This document shows positions 8,848 through 18,191 of a stretch of 64,000 nucleotides of DNA, piece after piece. Both the position numbers and the translations under genes were made by a program. The notes under the pieces are model-generated. The model saw only the letters and a list, made by a program, of their open reading frames with translations. It made no database searches and was not told the origin of the DNA. The stretch is from Metabacillus niabensis (lineage in GTDB: Bacteria; Bacillota; Bacilli; Bacillales; Bacillaceae): NCBI RefSeq assembly GCF_020524345.1, contig NZ_JAIVLH010000005.1:186001-250000 (forward strand), written 5' to 3'. The first letter of the stretch is position 1; each line of letters begins with the position of its first letter.

Positions 8848-11010
8848 ATGCCAAAAAATCAGTTTTTTAATGCTCATCATTCACCTATTGGTTCTTTTTC
8901 CAGCTTTACATTAGGTTTTCCAGGCAGTGGGGGTGGACTTGACCTTGAATTGGGACGTTCTCCAAGAAAAAGTGTATTTATCGGCGTCGAGTCAAAAGAA
9001 AAAGAGGGATTGTATGACGCACTGCCATTTTTCGACGTTGGAGACGATGAAAGTAAGCGTTATGATATAGAAAACCCGGATCCGGATCAAAATAAACCTA
9101 AAATCATATTCCCTTTTCCTAAAAATGAAGTAACTCGTGATTTTAAGCTTGGAACAGATACTTGGAAAGCGGGAGATATTACATTTACGGTGTATTCTCA
9201 GACAGGATCTGTACCAGATCCACAAACAGCTACAGATGAAGAGATGAAATTAACAATTGTACCTGCCGTTATTGCTGAGCTAACAATCGATAATACTAAA
9301 GGAACAAAAACAAGACGTGCCTTTTTTGGTTATGAAGGAAATGATCCATATAGTTCAATGCGACGATTGGATGATACATGTGAAGGAATTTCAGGCGTAG
9401 GTCAAGGTCGAATAACTAGCATTGTGTCTGCAAGTCCTGATGTAAGGTCAGCCATGCATTTCAGTATGGAAAATATTTTAACAACACCTTTTGAGGAAAA
9501 CTGGACATTTGGATTAGGTCCAATTGCGGCAATGATTATGGATGTACCAGCAGGGACTAGCCGTACATATCAATTCGCTATTTGTTTTCACCGTTCTGGA
9601 TATGTGACAGCAGGTCTCGATGCTTCATATTATTATACAAAATACTTTCCAAACATTGAGTCCGTCGCAGCATATGCCTTAGAAAATGCAGCTGCTATTA
9701 TTGAACGTGCTGAGAAAGCAAACAATTTAGTTGATCATGCCACACATTTATCAGAAGATCAGAAGTTTATGATGGCTCATTCCATTCGTAGTTATTATGG
9801 ATGTACACAATTTCTTGAAACGGAGGGTCGGCCTTTTTGGATCGTGAATGAAGGTGAATACCGCATGATGAATACCTTTGATTTAACAGTCGACCAACTG
9901 TTTTTTGAAATAAAAATGAACCCATGGACAGTAAAAAACGAGCTGGATATGTTTGTGAAGAGATTTAGTTATGAAGACAATGTTCGTTTTCCAAATGATG
10001 AAATAGAGTATCCGGGCGGCATAAGTTTTACACATGACATGGGTGTAGCTAATACAATCTCTCGTCCTCATTTTTCATCATATGAATTATATGGATTAGA
10101 TGGATGCTTCTCACACATGACACATGAACAACTTGTGAATTGGATCTTATGTGCAGCAGTGTATGTGGAACAAGCAAAAGATACAAAATGGCTAGAGGAA
10201 AATATGGAGATTCTCTCTAAGTGTTTTGAAAGTTTACTAAATCGTGACCACCCGGATCCAGAAGAACGTAACGGAATGATGGGCCTTGATTCTACACGTG
10301 TGATGGGTGGAGCTGAAATTACAACATACGACAGTTTAGACGTATCACTAGGTCAGGCGAGAAATAACATTTATATGGCTGGGAAATGCTGGGCATCATA
10401 TGTTGCGTTAGAAAAAATCTTTGCTGAAAATGGAAAAGCTGACCTTGCAAGACAATCAGGTGAGCAAGCAGAGAAATGTGCAGCAACTCTCGTTGGTTAT
10501 GTAACAGAAGAAGGGTATATCCCGGCTGTTGTGGGTGAAAACAATGATTCTAAAATAATTCCAGCTATCGAAGGGTTAATCTTCCCTTATTTTACTGACT
10601 GTGAAGATGCACTTGATCCAAATGGGCGCTTTGGTCATTATATTCGAGCTCTTGAAAAACATTTAAAAACTGTTTTAGTGGAAGGTGTATGTTTATTTGA
10701 AGACGGTGGGTGGAAAATCTCATCAACTAGTAATAACTCTTGGTTAAGTAAAATCTATCTAAGTCAATTTATTACTCGGAAACTATTAGGCTGGGAATGG
10801 GATGAAGCAGGAGCGAAGGCTGATGCTGCCCATGTTGAATGGTTAACACATCCCTCCTTATCTGTTTGGAGCTGGAGTGATCAAATTATATCAGGTCAAA
10901 TATCCGGGAGTAAGTATTATCCTAGGGGAGTAACAAGTATATTATGGCTTGATGAACGAGAAAAAAACCTTAAGTTAGGTAAAAAAGAAGCGGTATATAG
11001 TGGTTCTTAA
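8848..11010 (+). CDS. xynB: GH52 beta-xylosidase
   Basis: A 720-residue cytoplasmic enzyme, collinear with the Geobacillus stearothermophilus GH52 beta-xylosidase as I recall it. It has no signal peptide and begins MPKNQFFNAHHSPIGSF. The catalytic residues known for that enzyme occur at identical positions: nucleophile Glu335 (NEGEYRMMNTFDL) and acid/base Asp495 (ITTYDSLDVSLGQ). It releases xylose from the non-reducing end of imported xylo-oligosaccharides. Its place directly after the importer genes fits. A strong terminator follows. Its family is rare outside Bacillaceae. Confidence 0.95.
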   Translation: MPKNQFFNAHHSPIGSFSSFTLGFPGSGGGLDLELGRSPRKSVFIGVESKEKEGLYDALPFFDVGDDESKRYDIENPDPDQNKPKIIFPFPKNEVTRDFKLGTDTWKAGDITFTVYSQTGSVPDPQTATDEEMKLTIVPAVIAELTIDNTKGTKTRRAFFGYEGNDPYSSMRRLDDTCEGISGVGQGRITSIVSASPDVRSAMHFSMENILTTPFEENWTFGLGPIAAMIMDVPAGTSRTYQFAICFHRSGYVTAGLDASYYYTKYFPNIESVAAYALENAAAIIERAEKANNLVDHATHLSEDQKFMMAHSIRSYYGCTQFLETEGRPFWIVNEGEYRMMNTFDLTVDQLFFEIKMNPWTVKNELDMFVKRFSYEDNVRFPNDEIEYPGGISFTHDMGVANTISRPHFSSYELYGLDGCFSHMTHEQLVNWILCAAVYVEQAKDTKWLEENMEILSKCFESLLNRDHPDPEERNGMMGLDSTRVMGGAEITTYDSLDVSLGQARNNIYMAGKCWASYVALEKIFAENGKADLARQSGEQAEKCAATLVGYVTEEGYIPAVVGENNDSKIIPAIEGLIFPYFTDCEDALDPNGRFGHYIRALEKHLKTVLVEGVCLFEDGGWKISSTSNNSWLSKIYLSQFITRKLLGWEWDEAGAKADAAHVEWLTHPSLSVWSWSDQIISGQISGSKYYPRGVTSILWLDEREKNLKLGKKEAVYSGS

Positions 11011-11028
11011 TTGAATGAATAAACGATA

Positions 11029-11059
11029 AAAAAGCTGACCGGGATATGGTCAGCTTTTT
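11029..11059 (+). terminator. Terminator after xynB
   Basis: A 12-bp stem AAAAAGCTGACC/GGTCAGCTTTTT with a 7-base loop and T tail. Confidence 0.88.
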
Positions 11060-11187
11060 GTGTTGGGAACTTGTAGGTTGAATATTTAAACTTTTTAAAA
11101 ATTAATCTAGTCATAATAATGTAAGGGTTTTCGAAATGAGGTAAACTGATAGAATAAATGATTTAAAAAATCGAGGGGATGATGATC

Positions 11188-12192
11188 ATGCTTAACGTAG
11201 GGATAATTGGTACAGGCTGGTTTAGCGGAGTTCATGCAAAGATATTGAATAAAATGGATGGAGTACAAATTAAGGCAATTTGTGGGACAAGTCAGGAAAA
11301 AGCAGATAAATTTGCTAAAGATTTCAATGATGTAAAGGGATATAGCTCTGTTGTTAATATGCTTGATAGCGAAAAACTTGATGCCGTATATATTTGTGTT
11401 CCGCCATTTGCTCATGGAGATATTGAATTAGAATTACTAAATAGAAAGATTCCATTTTTAGTAGAGAAACCACTAGGAGTTGACCTGGATATACCTGCAG
11501 ACATCCTGTCCAAGCTTCAAGATCAAACTCTTACTACATCTGTAGGGTATCACTTCAGGTACCGTGATTCGATTGCTTTACTTAAAAAAGAGCTGAATAG
11601 CAGTACACTTGGAATGGTGACAGGCGGTTGGATGGGGTCTATGCCTTTAGTACCTTGGTGGCGAAACCAAAGTACGTCAGGAGGTCAATTTATTGAACAG
11701 ACAACTCATTTAGTCGATTTATTACGCTATACTGTTGGCGAAGTTGATGAAGTTTATTCTTCATTCGGAAAAAGGTCGCTTTCTGAGCAATATGAGAATG
11801 TCTCTGTACACGATGTTGGTACTGTAACACTAAAGTTTCAAAATGGAGTAATTGCCAACCTTTCTAATACATGTATTTTACCAGAAGGAGATTCAAGTGT
11901 CGGGTTAGACTATTACACAAATGAAGGGCTGTTTCATGTCGGCTTTGATGGGGTGAATTCTTCAAAAAAAGGAACAACGTCTTCTTTTAAAGATGAAGCG
12001 AATCCTTATGAAAAAGAAAACAATGCTTTTATACACGCAGTCAAAACAGGTGATCGTTCAATGATTCTTTCGAACTATCATGATGCATATAAAACACATG
12101 CAGTAACTGTAGCGGCTTTGCATTCAGCTGAAAAGGAGAAGCCAATTCGATTAAGTGAGTATGTAAGCAAGGGAAAAATAGTCAGAACTTGA
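11188..12192 (+). CDS. Gfo/Idh/MocA family NAD(P)-dependent oxidoreductase
   Basis: A 334-residue protein with an N-terminal Rossmann fold (GIIGTGWFSGVHAKI, residues 4-18) and the family motif EKPLGVD with its catalytic Lys, then a C-terminal beta-sheet domain (GGQFIEQTTHLVDLLRY). The run of ATGs offers several starts. 11188 has the best distance from GAGGGGA at 11173-11179. Family members oxidise sugars or inositols at an alcohol carbon. Followed by an aldolase and a sugar-acid dehydratase, it may oxidise an aldose to the lactone, but the substrate is not shown by the sequence. The terminator at 11029-11059 suggests a separate promoter from xynB. Confidence 0.8.
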   Translation: MLNVGIIGTGWFSGVHAKILNKMDGVQIKAICGTSQEKADKFAKDFNDVKGYSSVVNMLDSEKLDAVYICVPPFAHGDIELELLNRKIPFLVEKPLGVDLDIPADILSKLQDQTLTTSVGYHFRYRDSIALLKKELNSSTLGMVTGGWMGSMPLVPWWRNQSTSGGQFIEQTTHLVDLLRYTVGEVDEVYSSFGKRSLSEQYENVSVHDVGTVTLKFQNGVIANLSNTCILPEGDSSVGLDYYTNEGLFHVGFDGVNSSKKGTTSSFKDEANPYEKENNAFIHAVKTGDRSMILSNYHDAYKTHAVTVAALHSAEKEKPIRLSEYVSKGKIVRT

Positions 12193-12248
12193 AATAGTAC
12201 CTCATAAATTGGAGTTATTAAAGTAATTTTAAAATGAGGTGAATCGGA

Positions 12249-12884
12249 ATGAATACGTTAAATAGAATACTGGAAAATAAGATAATTGCCATCATTCGTG
12301 GAGCAGACCCAAACGATGTGATGAAAATAACTGAAGCACTTCTGGATGGTGGAGTGACGACAATTGAAGTGACAATGAATTCTCCTAAAGCATTGTCCGT
12401 TATTAAAAAAATAACAGAAGAATTTGGTGATCGAGTATTAGTTGGTGCTGGAACAGTATTGGATGCTGAAACTGCCAGACATGCAATATTGGCTGGAGCT
12501 AAATTCATCCTTTCGCCTACAGTTAATAGCGATACGATTACTTTAACGAAAAGGTATGGAGCTGTCAGTATACCAGGAGCCTTTACTCCGACAGAAGTTC
12601 TTTCAGCCTATGAAAATGGTGGAGATATTATTAAAGTTTTCCCGGGGATTCTCGGCCCAAGTTACATAAAGGATATATTAGGTCCGCTTCCTCAAATTCC
12701 TCTCTTACCTACTGGAGGGGTTAATCTCGAAAATATTCATGCGTTTTTAAATGCAGGTGCAGTAGGCTGTGGAATAGGAAGTGCCCTTGTTAATTCGAAA
12801 CAGCGAGTAGATGAGAAGTATATGGAACAGCTTGCAACAAAAGCAAGGCAGTTTGTTTCAAAAGTAAAGGAGAGATCTGAATGA
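12249..12884 (+). CDS. KDPG/KDPGal-type aldolase (class I)
   Basis: A 211-residue TIM-barrel aldolase of the Eda/DgoA family. Glu40 lies in TIEVTMNSP, the Schiff-base Lys129 in IIKVFPG, and the phosphate-binding region is TGGVNLENI. It splits 2-keto-3-deoxy-6-phospho sugar acids into pyruvate and glyceraldehyde 3-phosphate, and some relatives accept unphosphorylated acids. Its stop overlaps the dehydratase start by four bases (ATGA), so the two are translationally coupled. With a DgoD-like partner, 2-dehydro-3-deoxy-6-phosphogalactonate is the first guess, but no 2-keto-3-deoxy-galactonokinase gene is present here. Confidence 0.87.
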   Translation: MNTLNRILENKIIAIIRGADPNDVMKITEALLDGGVTTIEVTMNSPKALSVIKKITEEFGDRVLVGAGTVLDAETARHAILAGAKFILSPTVNSDTITLTKRYGAVSIPGAFTPTEVLSAYENGGDIIKVFPGILGPSYIKDILGPLPQIPLLPTGGVNLENIHAFLNAGAVGCGIGSALVNSKQRVDEKYMEQLATKARQFVSKVKERSE

Positions 12885-14029
12885 AAATTACCGGGTATGA
12901 GTTGTTCCAAGTTCCGCCACGTTGGTTATTTCTTAAGATCATGACCGATGAAGGGATTATTGGGTGGGGAGAGCCAGTTATTGAGGGGAAAGCGGCCACA
13001 GTTGCCGCTGCTGTAAAAGAACTAATGGAAGGATTAATTGGCAAAGATCCACATCGAATTGAAGATCATTGGAATATGATGTACCGGTCAGGATTTTATC
13101 GCGGCGGTCCGATATTAATGAGTGCAATTGCTGGAATTGATCAAGCTTTATGGGATATAAAAGGAAAATACTTCGAAGCACCTGTTTATGAACTTTTAGG
13201 TGGTGCTTGCAGAGATTTAATTAGAGTCTACTCATGGATTGGTGGTGATCGGCCGGCTGATGTTGGTATTGCAGCTCGAGAAGCCGTTGAGTCTGGATTT
13301 ACAGCCGTTAAAATGAATGGAACAGAAGAGCTGCAAATCATTGATTCCTATGAAAAAGTTGATCAAGCTTTAGAACGAATTGCAGCAGTCCGCGAAGCTG
13401 TTGGTCCTTATATCGGGATAGGGATTGATTTTCATGGACGTGTTCACAAGCCAATGGCAAAAATACTTGCTAAAGAATTAGAAGTATTTAGGCCAATGTT
13501 TATTGAAGAACCTGTTTTATCTGAAAATAATGAAGCTTTAAGAGAGATTGCCCAGGCTACAAGTATTCCGATTGCAACAGGGGAAAGAATGTATTCAAGA
13601 TGGGATTATAAACAGTTATTTAACGATGGATATGTTGATATTATCCAACCCGATTTGTCACATGCGGGCGGAATTACTGAATGTAAGAAAATTATATCAA
13701 TGGCGGAAGCATATGATGTTGCCGCAGCTCCTCATTGTCCATTGGGTCCCATTGCATTAGCTGCTTGTTTACAGGTAGATGCTACTTGCCATAACGCATT
13801 TATCCAAGAGCAAAGTCTAGGTATTCACTATAATGAAGGAAGTGACCTATTAGATTATATAGTTGAGAAAAATGTATTTGAATATAAGGATGGGTATGTA
13901 AAAATACCAAATGGTCACGGATTGGGAATTGAATTGGATGAAGAACATGTTCGAAAGTTGAGTAGTGTAGGTCATAATTGGAAAAATCCGGTCTGGCGCC
14001 ATAAGGATGGAAGTATCGCGGAGTGGTAA
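12881..14029 (+). CDS. dgoD: D-galactonate dehydratase (enolase superfamily)
   Basis: A 382-residue mandelate-racemase-type dehydratase, the same length as E. coli DgoD. All catalytic positions coincide with those of that enzyme: metal ligands Asp183, Glu209 and Glu235, general acid His185 (DFHGR) and base His285 (APHCPLGP). N-terminal PPRWLFLKI and C-terminal [11 protein letters not shown] are also DgoD-like. It removes water from galactonate to give 2-keto-3-deoxygalactonate. Related family members act on xylonate or gluconate, so substrate by homology is likely but not certain. It ends in a bidirectional terminator shared with the convergent lactonase gene. Confidence 0.87.
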   Translation: MKITGYELFQVPPRWLFLKIMTDEGIIGWGEPVIEGKAATVAAAVKELMEGLIGKDPHRIEDHWNMMYRSGFYRGGPILMSAIAGIDQALWDIKGKYFEAPVYELLGGACRDLIRVYSWIGGDRPADVGIAAREAVESGFTAVKMNGTEELQIIDSYEKVDQALERIAAVREAVGPYIGIGIDFHGRVHKPMAKILAKELEVFRPMFIEEPVLSENNEALREIAQATSIPIATGERMYSRWDYKQLFNDGYVDIIQPDLSHAGGITECKKIISMAEAYDVAAAPHCPLGPIALAACLQVDATCHNAFIQEQSLGIHYNEGSDLLDYIVEKNVFEYKDGYVKIPNGHGLGIELDEEHVRKLSSVGHNWKNPVWRHKDGSIAEW

Positions 14030-14033
14030 TGAG

Positions 14034-14072
14034 AAAAAAGGATGAGCATGATTGCTTTGCTCATCCTTTTGA
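14034..14072. terminator. Bidirectional terminator between dgoD and lactonase genes
   Basis: A perfect 13-bp stem (14036-14048 with 14058-14070) centred on GGATGAGCA/TGCTCATCC. A and T tracts flank it, so it can work for both converging genes. Confidence 0.85.
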
Positions 14073-14074
14073 AG

Positions 14075-15121
14075 TTAACTATTTAAAAATTTCACACAAA
14101 CAGGGTCAGGAACCGATACACTGGAATCTAATAAAGATAATTTTCCTGTTTCTGTATCACGTGCGTATAGGACAAGGTTACTGCTTTCTTGATTTGATGC
14201 GACAACAAATTTTTCTGTAGGATCCAGGACAAAATCACGTGGCCAATTGCCTTCTGTTGAAGTATATTCAATGAATGTAAGTTCACCACTATCTGGATTT
14301 ACACTGTAAAGTGCAATGCTGTCATGGCCGCGATTACCTGCATAAACAAAGCGGCCGTCAGAAGAAATATGGATCGCACTACCTTGACTGTTTTCGGTAA
14401 AATCCTCAGGAATAGCAGGGATATATTGAAGTTCTGTGAATACTCCTGATTCGGGATTATAGCTTAAAGCGATCACTTCATTGCTCAGCTCTGTCATTAC
14501 ATAAGCAAATTTGCCATTTGGATGAAAGGCAATATGTCTTGGACCGCTTCCGGCCTTCACCAGCAATGTGTGAACTTCTTCTAATTTACCGTTTTCAATT
14601 TTATAAGTCATAATTTTATCAATACCCAAGTCAACAGCCACAACGAATTTCCCATCAGGTGTGAAGCCGGAATAGTGAGTATGAGGCTTTTCCTGTCTTT
14701 CGTGCGGGCCTTGACCTGTATGCTCAACTACTGTAACAGCTGAAGATACTTTTCCACTTTCATTTACTAAAAATGATTCCACTGTCCCTTTATGATAGTT
14801 AGCTGTCACAAGCTGCTTGTTTTGATCATCTACACTCACATGACATGGAGAAGCACCATCAAGTAATGTGCGATTGATTTCAAGAAGCTCACCTGTTTCC
14901 TTGTTGATCGAGTAGGAAGCAACCCCACCTTGATTTCCTTCTTTTACAACAGCATAAAGATTTTTATTATCGCTGCTAATATTTACGTATGTAGGGTTGT
15001 CCAACTCTGCTGCTGGCTTTACATCGCCGAGTTTTGCAGCATCAGTATCAAGTGTGAAGCTATAAACTCCTTTACTTTCACCTTTTGTGTATGTACCGAT
15101 ATAACCGATTAATTTTGGCAA
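14075..15121 (-). CDS. pgl: Seven-bladed beta-propeller lactonase (6-phosphogluconolactonase family)
   Basis: A 348-residue lactonase of the YbhE/YkgB type, beginning with IGYIGTYTKGESKGVY and containing the family signature HYSGFTPDGKF and PRHIAFHPNGKFAYV. It hydrolyses 6-phosphogluconolactone or free aldonolactones. The start is a TTG at 15119-15121, 8 bases after AAGGAG. The ATG a little upstream is out of frame. Convergent with the oxidoreductase-aldolase-dehydratase set, it could supply the lactone-opening step, but a general pentose-phosphate role is equally possible. The gene has its own promoter (15155-15184). Confidence 0.85.
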   Translation of the reverse strand: MPKLIGYIGTYTKGESKGVYSFTLDTDAAKLGDVKPAAELDNPTYVNISSDNKNLYAVVKEGNQGGVASYSINKETGELLEINRTLLDGASPCHVSVDDQNKQLVTANYHKGTVESFLVNESGKVSSAVTVVEHTGQGPHERQEKPHTHYSGFTPDGKFVVAVDLGIDKIMTYKIENGKLEEVHTLLVKAGSGPRHIAFHPNGKFAYVMTELSNEVIALSYNPESGVFTELQYIPAIPEDFTENSQGSAIHISSDGRFVYAGNRGHDSIALYSVNPDSGELTFIEYTSTEGNWPRDFVLDPTEKFVVASNQESSNLVLYARDTETGKLSLLDSSVSVPDPVCVKFLNS

Positions 15122-15154
15122 GAGTCATTCTCCTTTCAATTTGTAATACCTATC

Positions 15155-15184
15155 ATTATATCGTTAGTTAATTGGAAACAACAA
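15155..15184 (-). promoter_or_regulatory. Sigma-A type promoter for the lactonase gene
   Basis: On the minus strand, TTGTTG (15179-15184) and a perfect TATAAT (15155-15160) are separated by 18 bases, 34 bases before the TTG start. Confidence 0.6.
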
Positions 15185-15257
15185 CATTTTCATATAGCTA
15201 TTTGACTAAATATGCTACTATAATAGTATTTATATGGAATAGAAAAGGAGAAGGAAG

Positions 15258-16973
15258 ATGCTAAAGCGGTTTTTTTCGTACTATATCCCTCATAAAAAGC
15301 TATTTATTTTTGACTTTAGCAGTGCGATCATAGTAGCTCTATTAGAGTTAGCCTTTCCACTTGCGGTTCAATGGTTTATAGATTCTTTATTACCGACTGA
15401 AAATTGGTCAGCAATCGTATCTGTAAGTATCACATTATTAGTTTTATATATTCTAAGTACATTCCTGCAGTATATCGTCAATTATTGGGGACATATGCTT
15501 GGAATTAATATTGAAACAGATATGAGAAAGCAGCTGTTTCAGCATGTACAAAAACAGTCATTTAAGTTTTTTGACAACACAAAGACAGGAAATATTATGA
15601 GTCGGATTACAAATGATTTAATGGATATTGGTGAGCTTGCCCATCACGGTCCTGAGGACTTATTTATTTCCATCATGACATTTGTTGGTGCTTTTTGGAT
15701 TATGTTCACAGTAAACGTTAAGCTTGCATTAGTAGCACTTATAATATTACCGTTTTTAGGCTGGATCATTGTCGTCAGTAACTTAAAGATGAACAAAGCT
15801 TGGAAAAAAATGTACGGAGAAATTGCTGATGTAAACGCCCGTGTGGAAGACAGTGTTTCAGGTGTCAGGGTTGTTCAATCTTTTACAAATGAAACCTTTG
15901 AAAACAAACGCTTTTCAGTGAATAACTTAAAATTCCGTCAAGCTAAGTTAGGTGGATATAAAGTCATGTCCTTTAGCTTATCAGGAATTTATATGATGAC
16001 TCGATTTGTCACATTGGCAGTTTTAGTTGTCGGAGCATGGTTAACCTATACAGGGCAGCTTACTTACGGTGAGTTAGTCGGGTTTGTCTTATATATCAAT
16101 GTCCTTTTTAAACCGATTGATAAGATTAGTGCTCTAATGGAACTTTATCCGAAGGGAATGGCTGGTTTTAAAAGGTTTACCGAGTTGCTTGATATGGATC
16201 CGGATGTCCAGGATGTTAAGGATGCTGTAGAAGTTCAAACACTGCGTGGAGATATTGCATTCAAAGATGTCACATTTGGCTATGATGAACATAAGCGGGT
16301 GTTGGATGGAATTGATTTGAAGATTTCAGCGGGAGAAACGATTGCATTTGTTGGACCATCTGGTGCAGGTAAGACAACCATTTGTACTCTTATTCCACGT
16401 TTTTATGATGTTGATAACGGTTCAATCAAAATAGATGGTATTGATGTACGTAATATGACCAAACAATCACTTCGTTCACAAATCGGAATTGTACAACAAG
16501 ATGTGTTCCTCTTTACAGGCACATTAAGAGAAAATATTGCGTACGGAAAACTTGGAGCAACACAAGAAGAAATTGAAGAAGCAGCGAAGAGGGCTCATTT
16601 AGAAAGTTTTATTGAATCACTTCCATTTGGTTATGAGACACAAATTGGTGAACGTGGTTTAAAGTTATCTGGAGGGCAAAAGCAACGTATTGCTATAGCA
16701 AGAATGTTCTTGAAAAATCCGCCGATCTTAATATTAGATGAAGCGACTTCGGCGTTAGATACAGAAACAGAACTAATTATCCAGCAAGCTTTAACAGAGT
16801 TATCACTAAACAGGACTACTTTGGTGATTGCACATCGTCTTGCAACTATTCGAAACGCGGACCGCATCGTTGTTGTGACGGAGGATGGCATTGCTGAACA
16901 GGGTAAGCACGATGAATTAATTGAACAAGGTGGAATTTTTGCCAATCTTCATCGAGTACAATTTCAGAGGTAA
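15258..16973 (+). CDS. ABC exporter, fused membrane and ATPase domains (MsbA/BmrA type)
   Basis: A 571-residue half-transporter. An exporter-type transmembrane domain with about six helices covers residues 15-300. The nucleotide-binding domain follows, with Walker A GPSGAGKTT, Q-loop in VQQDVFLF, signature LSGGQKQR, Walker B ILILDEATSALD and switch His in IAHRL. It would work as a homodimer or pair with another half, exporting lipids or drugs. It is close in feel to B. subtilis YwjA-type proteins. Transcribed away from the lactonase gene, apparently alone, with its own terminator. Confidence 0.88.
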   Translation: MLKRFFSYYIPHKKLFIFDFSSAIIVALLELAFPLAVQWFIDSLLPTENWSAIVSVSITLLVLYILSTFLQYIVNYWGHMLGINIETDMRKQLFQHVQKQSFKFFDNTKTGNIMSRITNDLMDIGELAHHGPEDLFISIMTFVGAFWIMFTVNVKLALVALIILPFLGWIIVVSNLKMNKAWKKMYGEIADVNARVEDSVSGVRVVQSFTNETFENKRFSVNNLKFRQAKLGGYKVMSFSLSGIYMMTRFVTLAVLVVGAWLTYTGQLTYGELVGFVLYINVLFKPIDKISALMELYPKGMAGFKRFTELLDMDPDVQDVKDAVEVQTLRGDIAFKDVTFGYDEHKRVLDGIDLKISAGETIAFVGPSGAGKTTICTLIPRFYDVDNGSIKIDGIDVRNMTKQSLRSQIGIVQQDVFLFTGTLRENIAYGKLGATQEEIEEAAKRAHLESFIESLPFGYETQIGERGLKLSGGQKQRIAIARMFLKNPPILILDEATSALDTETELIIQQALTELSLNRTTLVIAHRLATIRNADRIVVVTEDGIAEQGKHDELIEQGGIFANLHRVQFQR

Positions 16974-16978
16974 TATAA

Positions 16979-17009
16979 CAAGGTGGAACAGAAATGTTCC
17001 GCTTTTTTG
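16979..17009 (+). terminator. Terminator after the ABC exporter gene
   Basis: Stem GTGGAACA/TGTTCCGC around a GAAA loop (one G-U pair), followed by six T. Confidence 0.8.
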
Positions 17010-17137
17010 AATTTGCAAAAATATTTTCCAAACCGGCAAAAAAGTAAATTAAGTGTGGTTGCGATTACAACATATATGTACCAAGAAACCACGGGTAGAC
17101 CTCGTATTTTTCAAATAATCCGACTTCTAAAAATTAA

Positions 17138-17166
17138 TTGACACCGATTCCTCTGTTCTGTATTGT
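17138..17166 (+). promoter_or_regulatory. Sigma-A promoter for the acetate-type transporter gene
   Basis: A perfect -35 TTGACA (17138-17143), 17-base spacer, and TATTGT (17161-17166), followed by AGGAGG before the ATG at 17196. Confidence 0.7.
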
Positions 17167-17195
17167 ATTTGAGTATGTCTTTTTAGGAGGTATTT

Positions 17196-17804
17196 ATGAA
17201 AAATCATCAAGTGAAAATTACAACAGCAGATCCATCCGCACTAGGACTATTTGGTTTAGCGATGGTGACTCTTGTTGCATCATCACAAAAACTAGGTTTA
17301 ACAGAAGGTTTATCGTTTATTTTACCGTGGGCATTCTTTTTAGGCGGACTAGCCCAATTGTTTGCCTGTGTACAAGATGCAAAGCACAATAATATCTTTG
17401 GAACAACTGCATTCGGCGCATTCGGGTTATTCTGGTTTGGTGTTGGTATGTCCTGGCTGATCCAATTAGGTGCTTTTGGCGAGAATTTAGCAGCAAATGC
17501 TGATCCGAAGCAACTAGGTGTTGCGTTTATCGGCTATTTGATTTTTAGTGTATATATGACTATAGGTGCTATGGAGACTCATAAAGTATTATTCTTTATA
17601 TTTGTTTTTATTGATTTCTTATTCATTGGGCTATCATTAAGCACATTTGGCATTATGCACGAAGCTACTCATATGCTGGCAGCTGTATCTGAGTTGATCA
17701 TTGCATTGCTGTCCTTCTATGGATCTGCGGCTGTTGTTTTAAATACACATTTTGACCAAGTTGTTTTACCAGTTGGTAAACCATTTGGTATTTTTAAAAA
17801 ATAA
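17196..17804 (+). CDS. GPR1/FUN34/YaaH (SatP) family acetate-type transporter
   Basis: A 202-residue membrane protein with six hydrophobic segments. It begins with the family motif as DPSALGLFGLAM (NPAPLGL in other members). Conserved turns FFLGGLAQLFA and the aromatic FGAFGLFWFGVGMSWL line the pore. Relatives move acetate or succinate with protons. Single gene with a clear promoter and terminator. Next to it is the remnant of another small-acid channel gene of the FNT family (17955-18090). Confidence 0.85.
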   Translation: MKNHQVKITTADPSALGLFGLAMVTLVASSQKLGLTEGLSFILPWAFFLGGLAQLFACVQDAKHNNIFGTTAFGAFGLFWFGVGMSWLIQLGAFGENLAANADPKQLGVAFIGYLIFSVYMTIGAMETHKVLFFIFVFIDFLFIGLSLSTFGIMHEATHMLAAVSELIIALLSFYGSAAVVLNTHFDQVVLPVGKPFGIFKK

Positions 17805-17810
17805 TGTAGA

Positions 17811-17842
17811 AAAGAGGCTAACAGAGATGTTGCCTCTTTTTA
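17811..17842 (+). terminator. Terminator after the acetate-type transporter gene
   Basis: Stem AAAGAGGC/GCCTCTTT with an inner AACA/TGTT pairing, then T residues. Confidence 0.8.
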
Positions 17843-17879
17843 ATAGAAGAACACGCTCGAATTTTAGCGAATAATGTCT

Positions 17880-17950
17880 AATCGAAAATAAAAGGAGCAA
17901 AATCGAAAATATATCCTTGGAATCGAAAAAAAGATCTAATAATCGAAAAT
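17880..17950 (+). repeat. Array of four AATCGAAAAT repeats at 20-21 bp spacing
   Basis: The decamer AATCGAAAAT begins at 17880, 17901 and 17941, and an AATCGAAAAA variant at 17921. The starts are 21, 20 and 20 bases apart, about two helical turns. The sequences between them differ. The array lies in the 467-base gene-free stretch between the transporter and arginase genes. Confidence 0.8.
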
Positions 17951-17954
17951 ATAT

Positions 17955-18090
17955 TCCCATAATTAGTTGAAAAGCTGTATACGAATAATAAAACGTGTTT
18001 CCGGTAAATAAATCTCCTTCACCATAAGAAATTAAAATAATCACAGCACCAAATGTTAATGCTGCGTTAGGAAGAGCGATTGGAGACTGT
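17955..18090 (-). pseudogene. Remnant of a formate/nitrite transporter (FNT) gene
   Basis: Read on the minus strand, about 45 codons give a membrane-like peptide, SPIALPNAALTFGAV followed by IILISYGEGDLFTGNT. Gly-(Glu/Asp)-Leu-Phe-Thr-Gly-Asn is the hallmark of FNT channels. No start or full-length frame exists: the 3' side runs straight into the AATCGAAAAT array. Seen as a short decayed fragment; the family assignment rests on this one motif. Confidence 0.5.
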
Positions 18091-18191
18091 TTAAGGTAAT
18101 ATATTAGAATATTAATATTCTTAATGTTTCAATGGAAAACAATAAGTGTACGTTAGAAAAATATATATTGAAATATTATATATTGTATATT

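Noticed and set aside
14023-14220. Plus-strand frame covering the end of the lactonase gene
   Set aside because: It runs through the terminator and antisense to a well-supported lactonase.
17880-17950. AATCGAAAAT repeats considered as a CRISPR array
   Set aside because: Ten-base repeats and ten-base gaps are far too short, and there are no cas genes.
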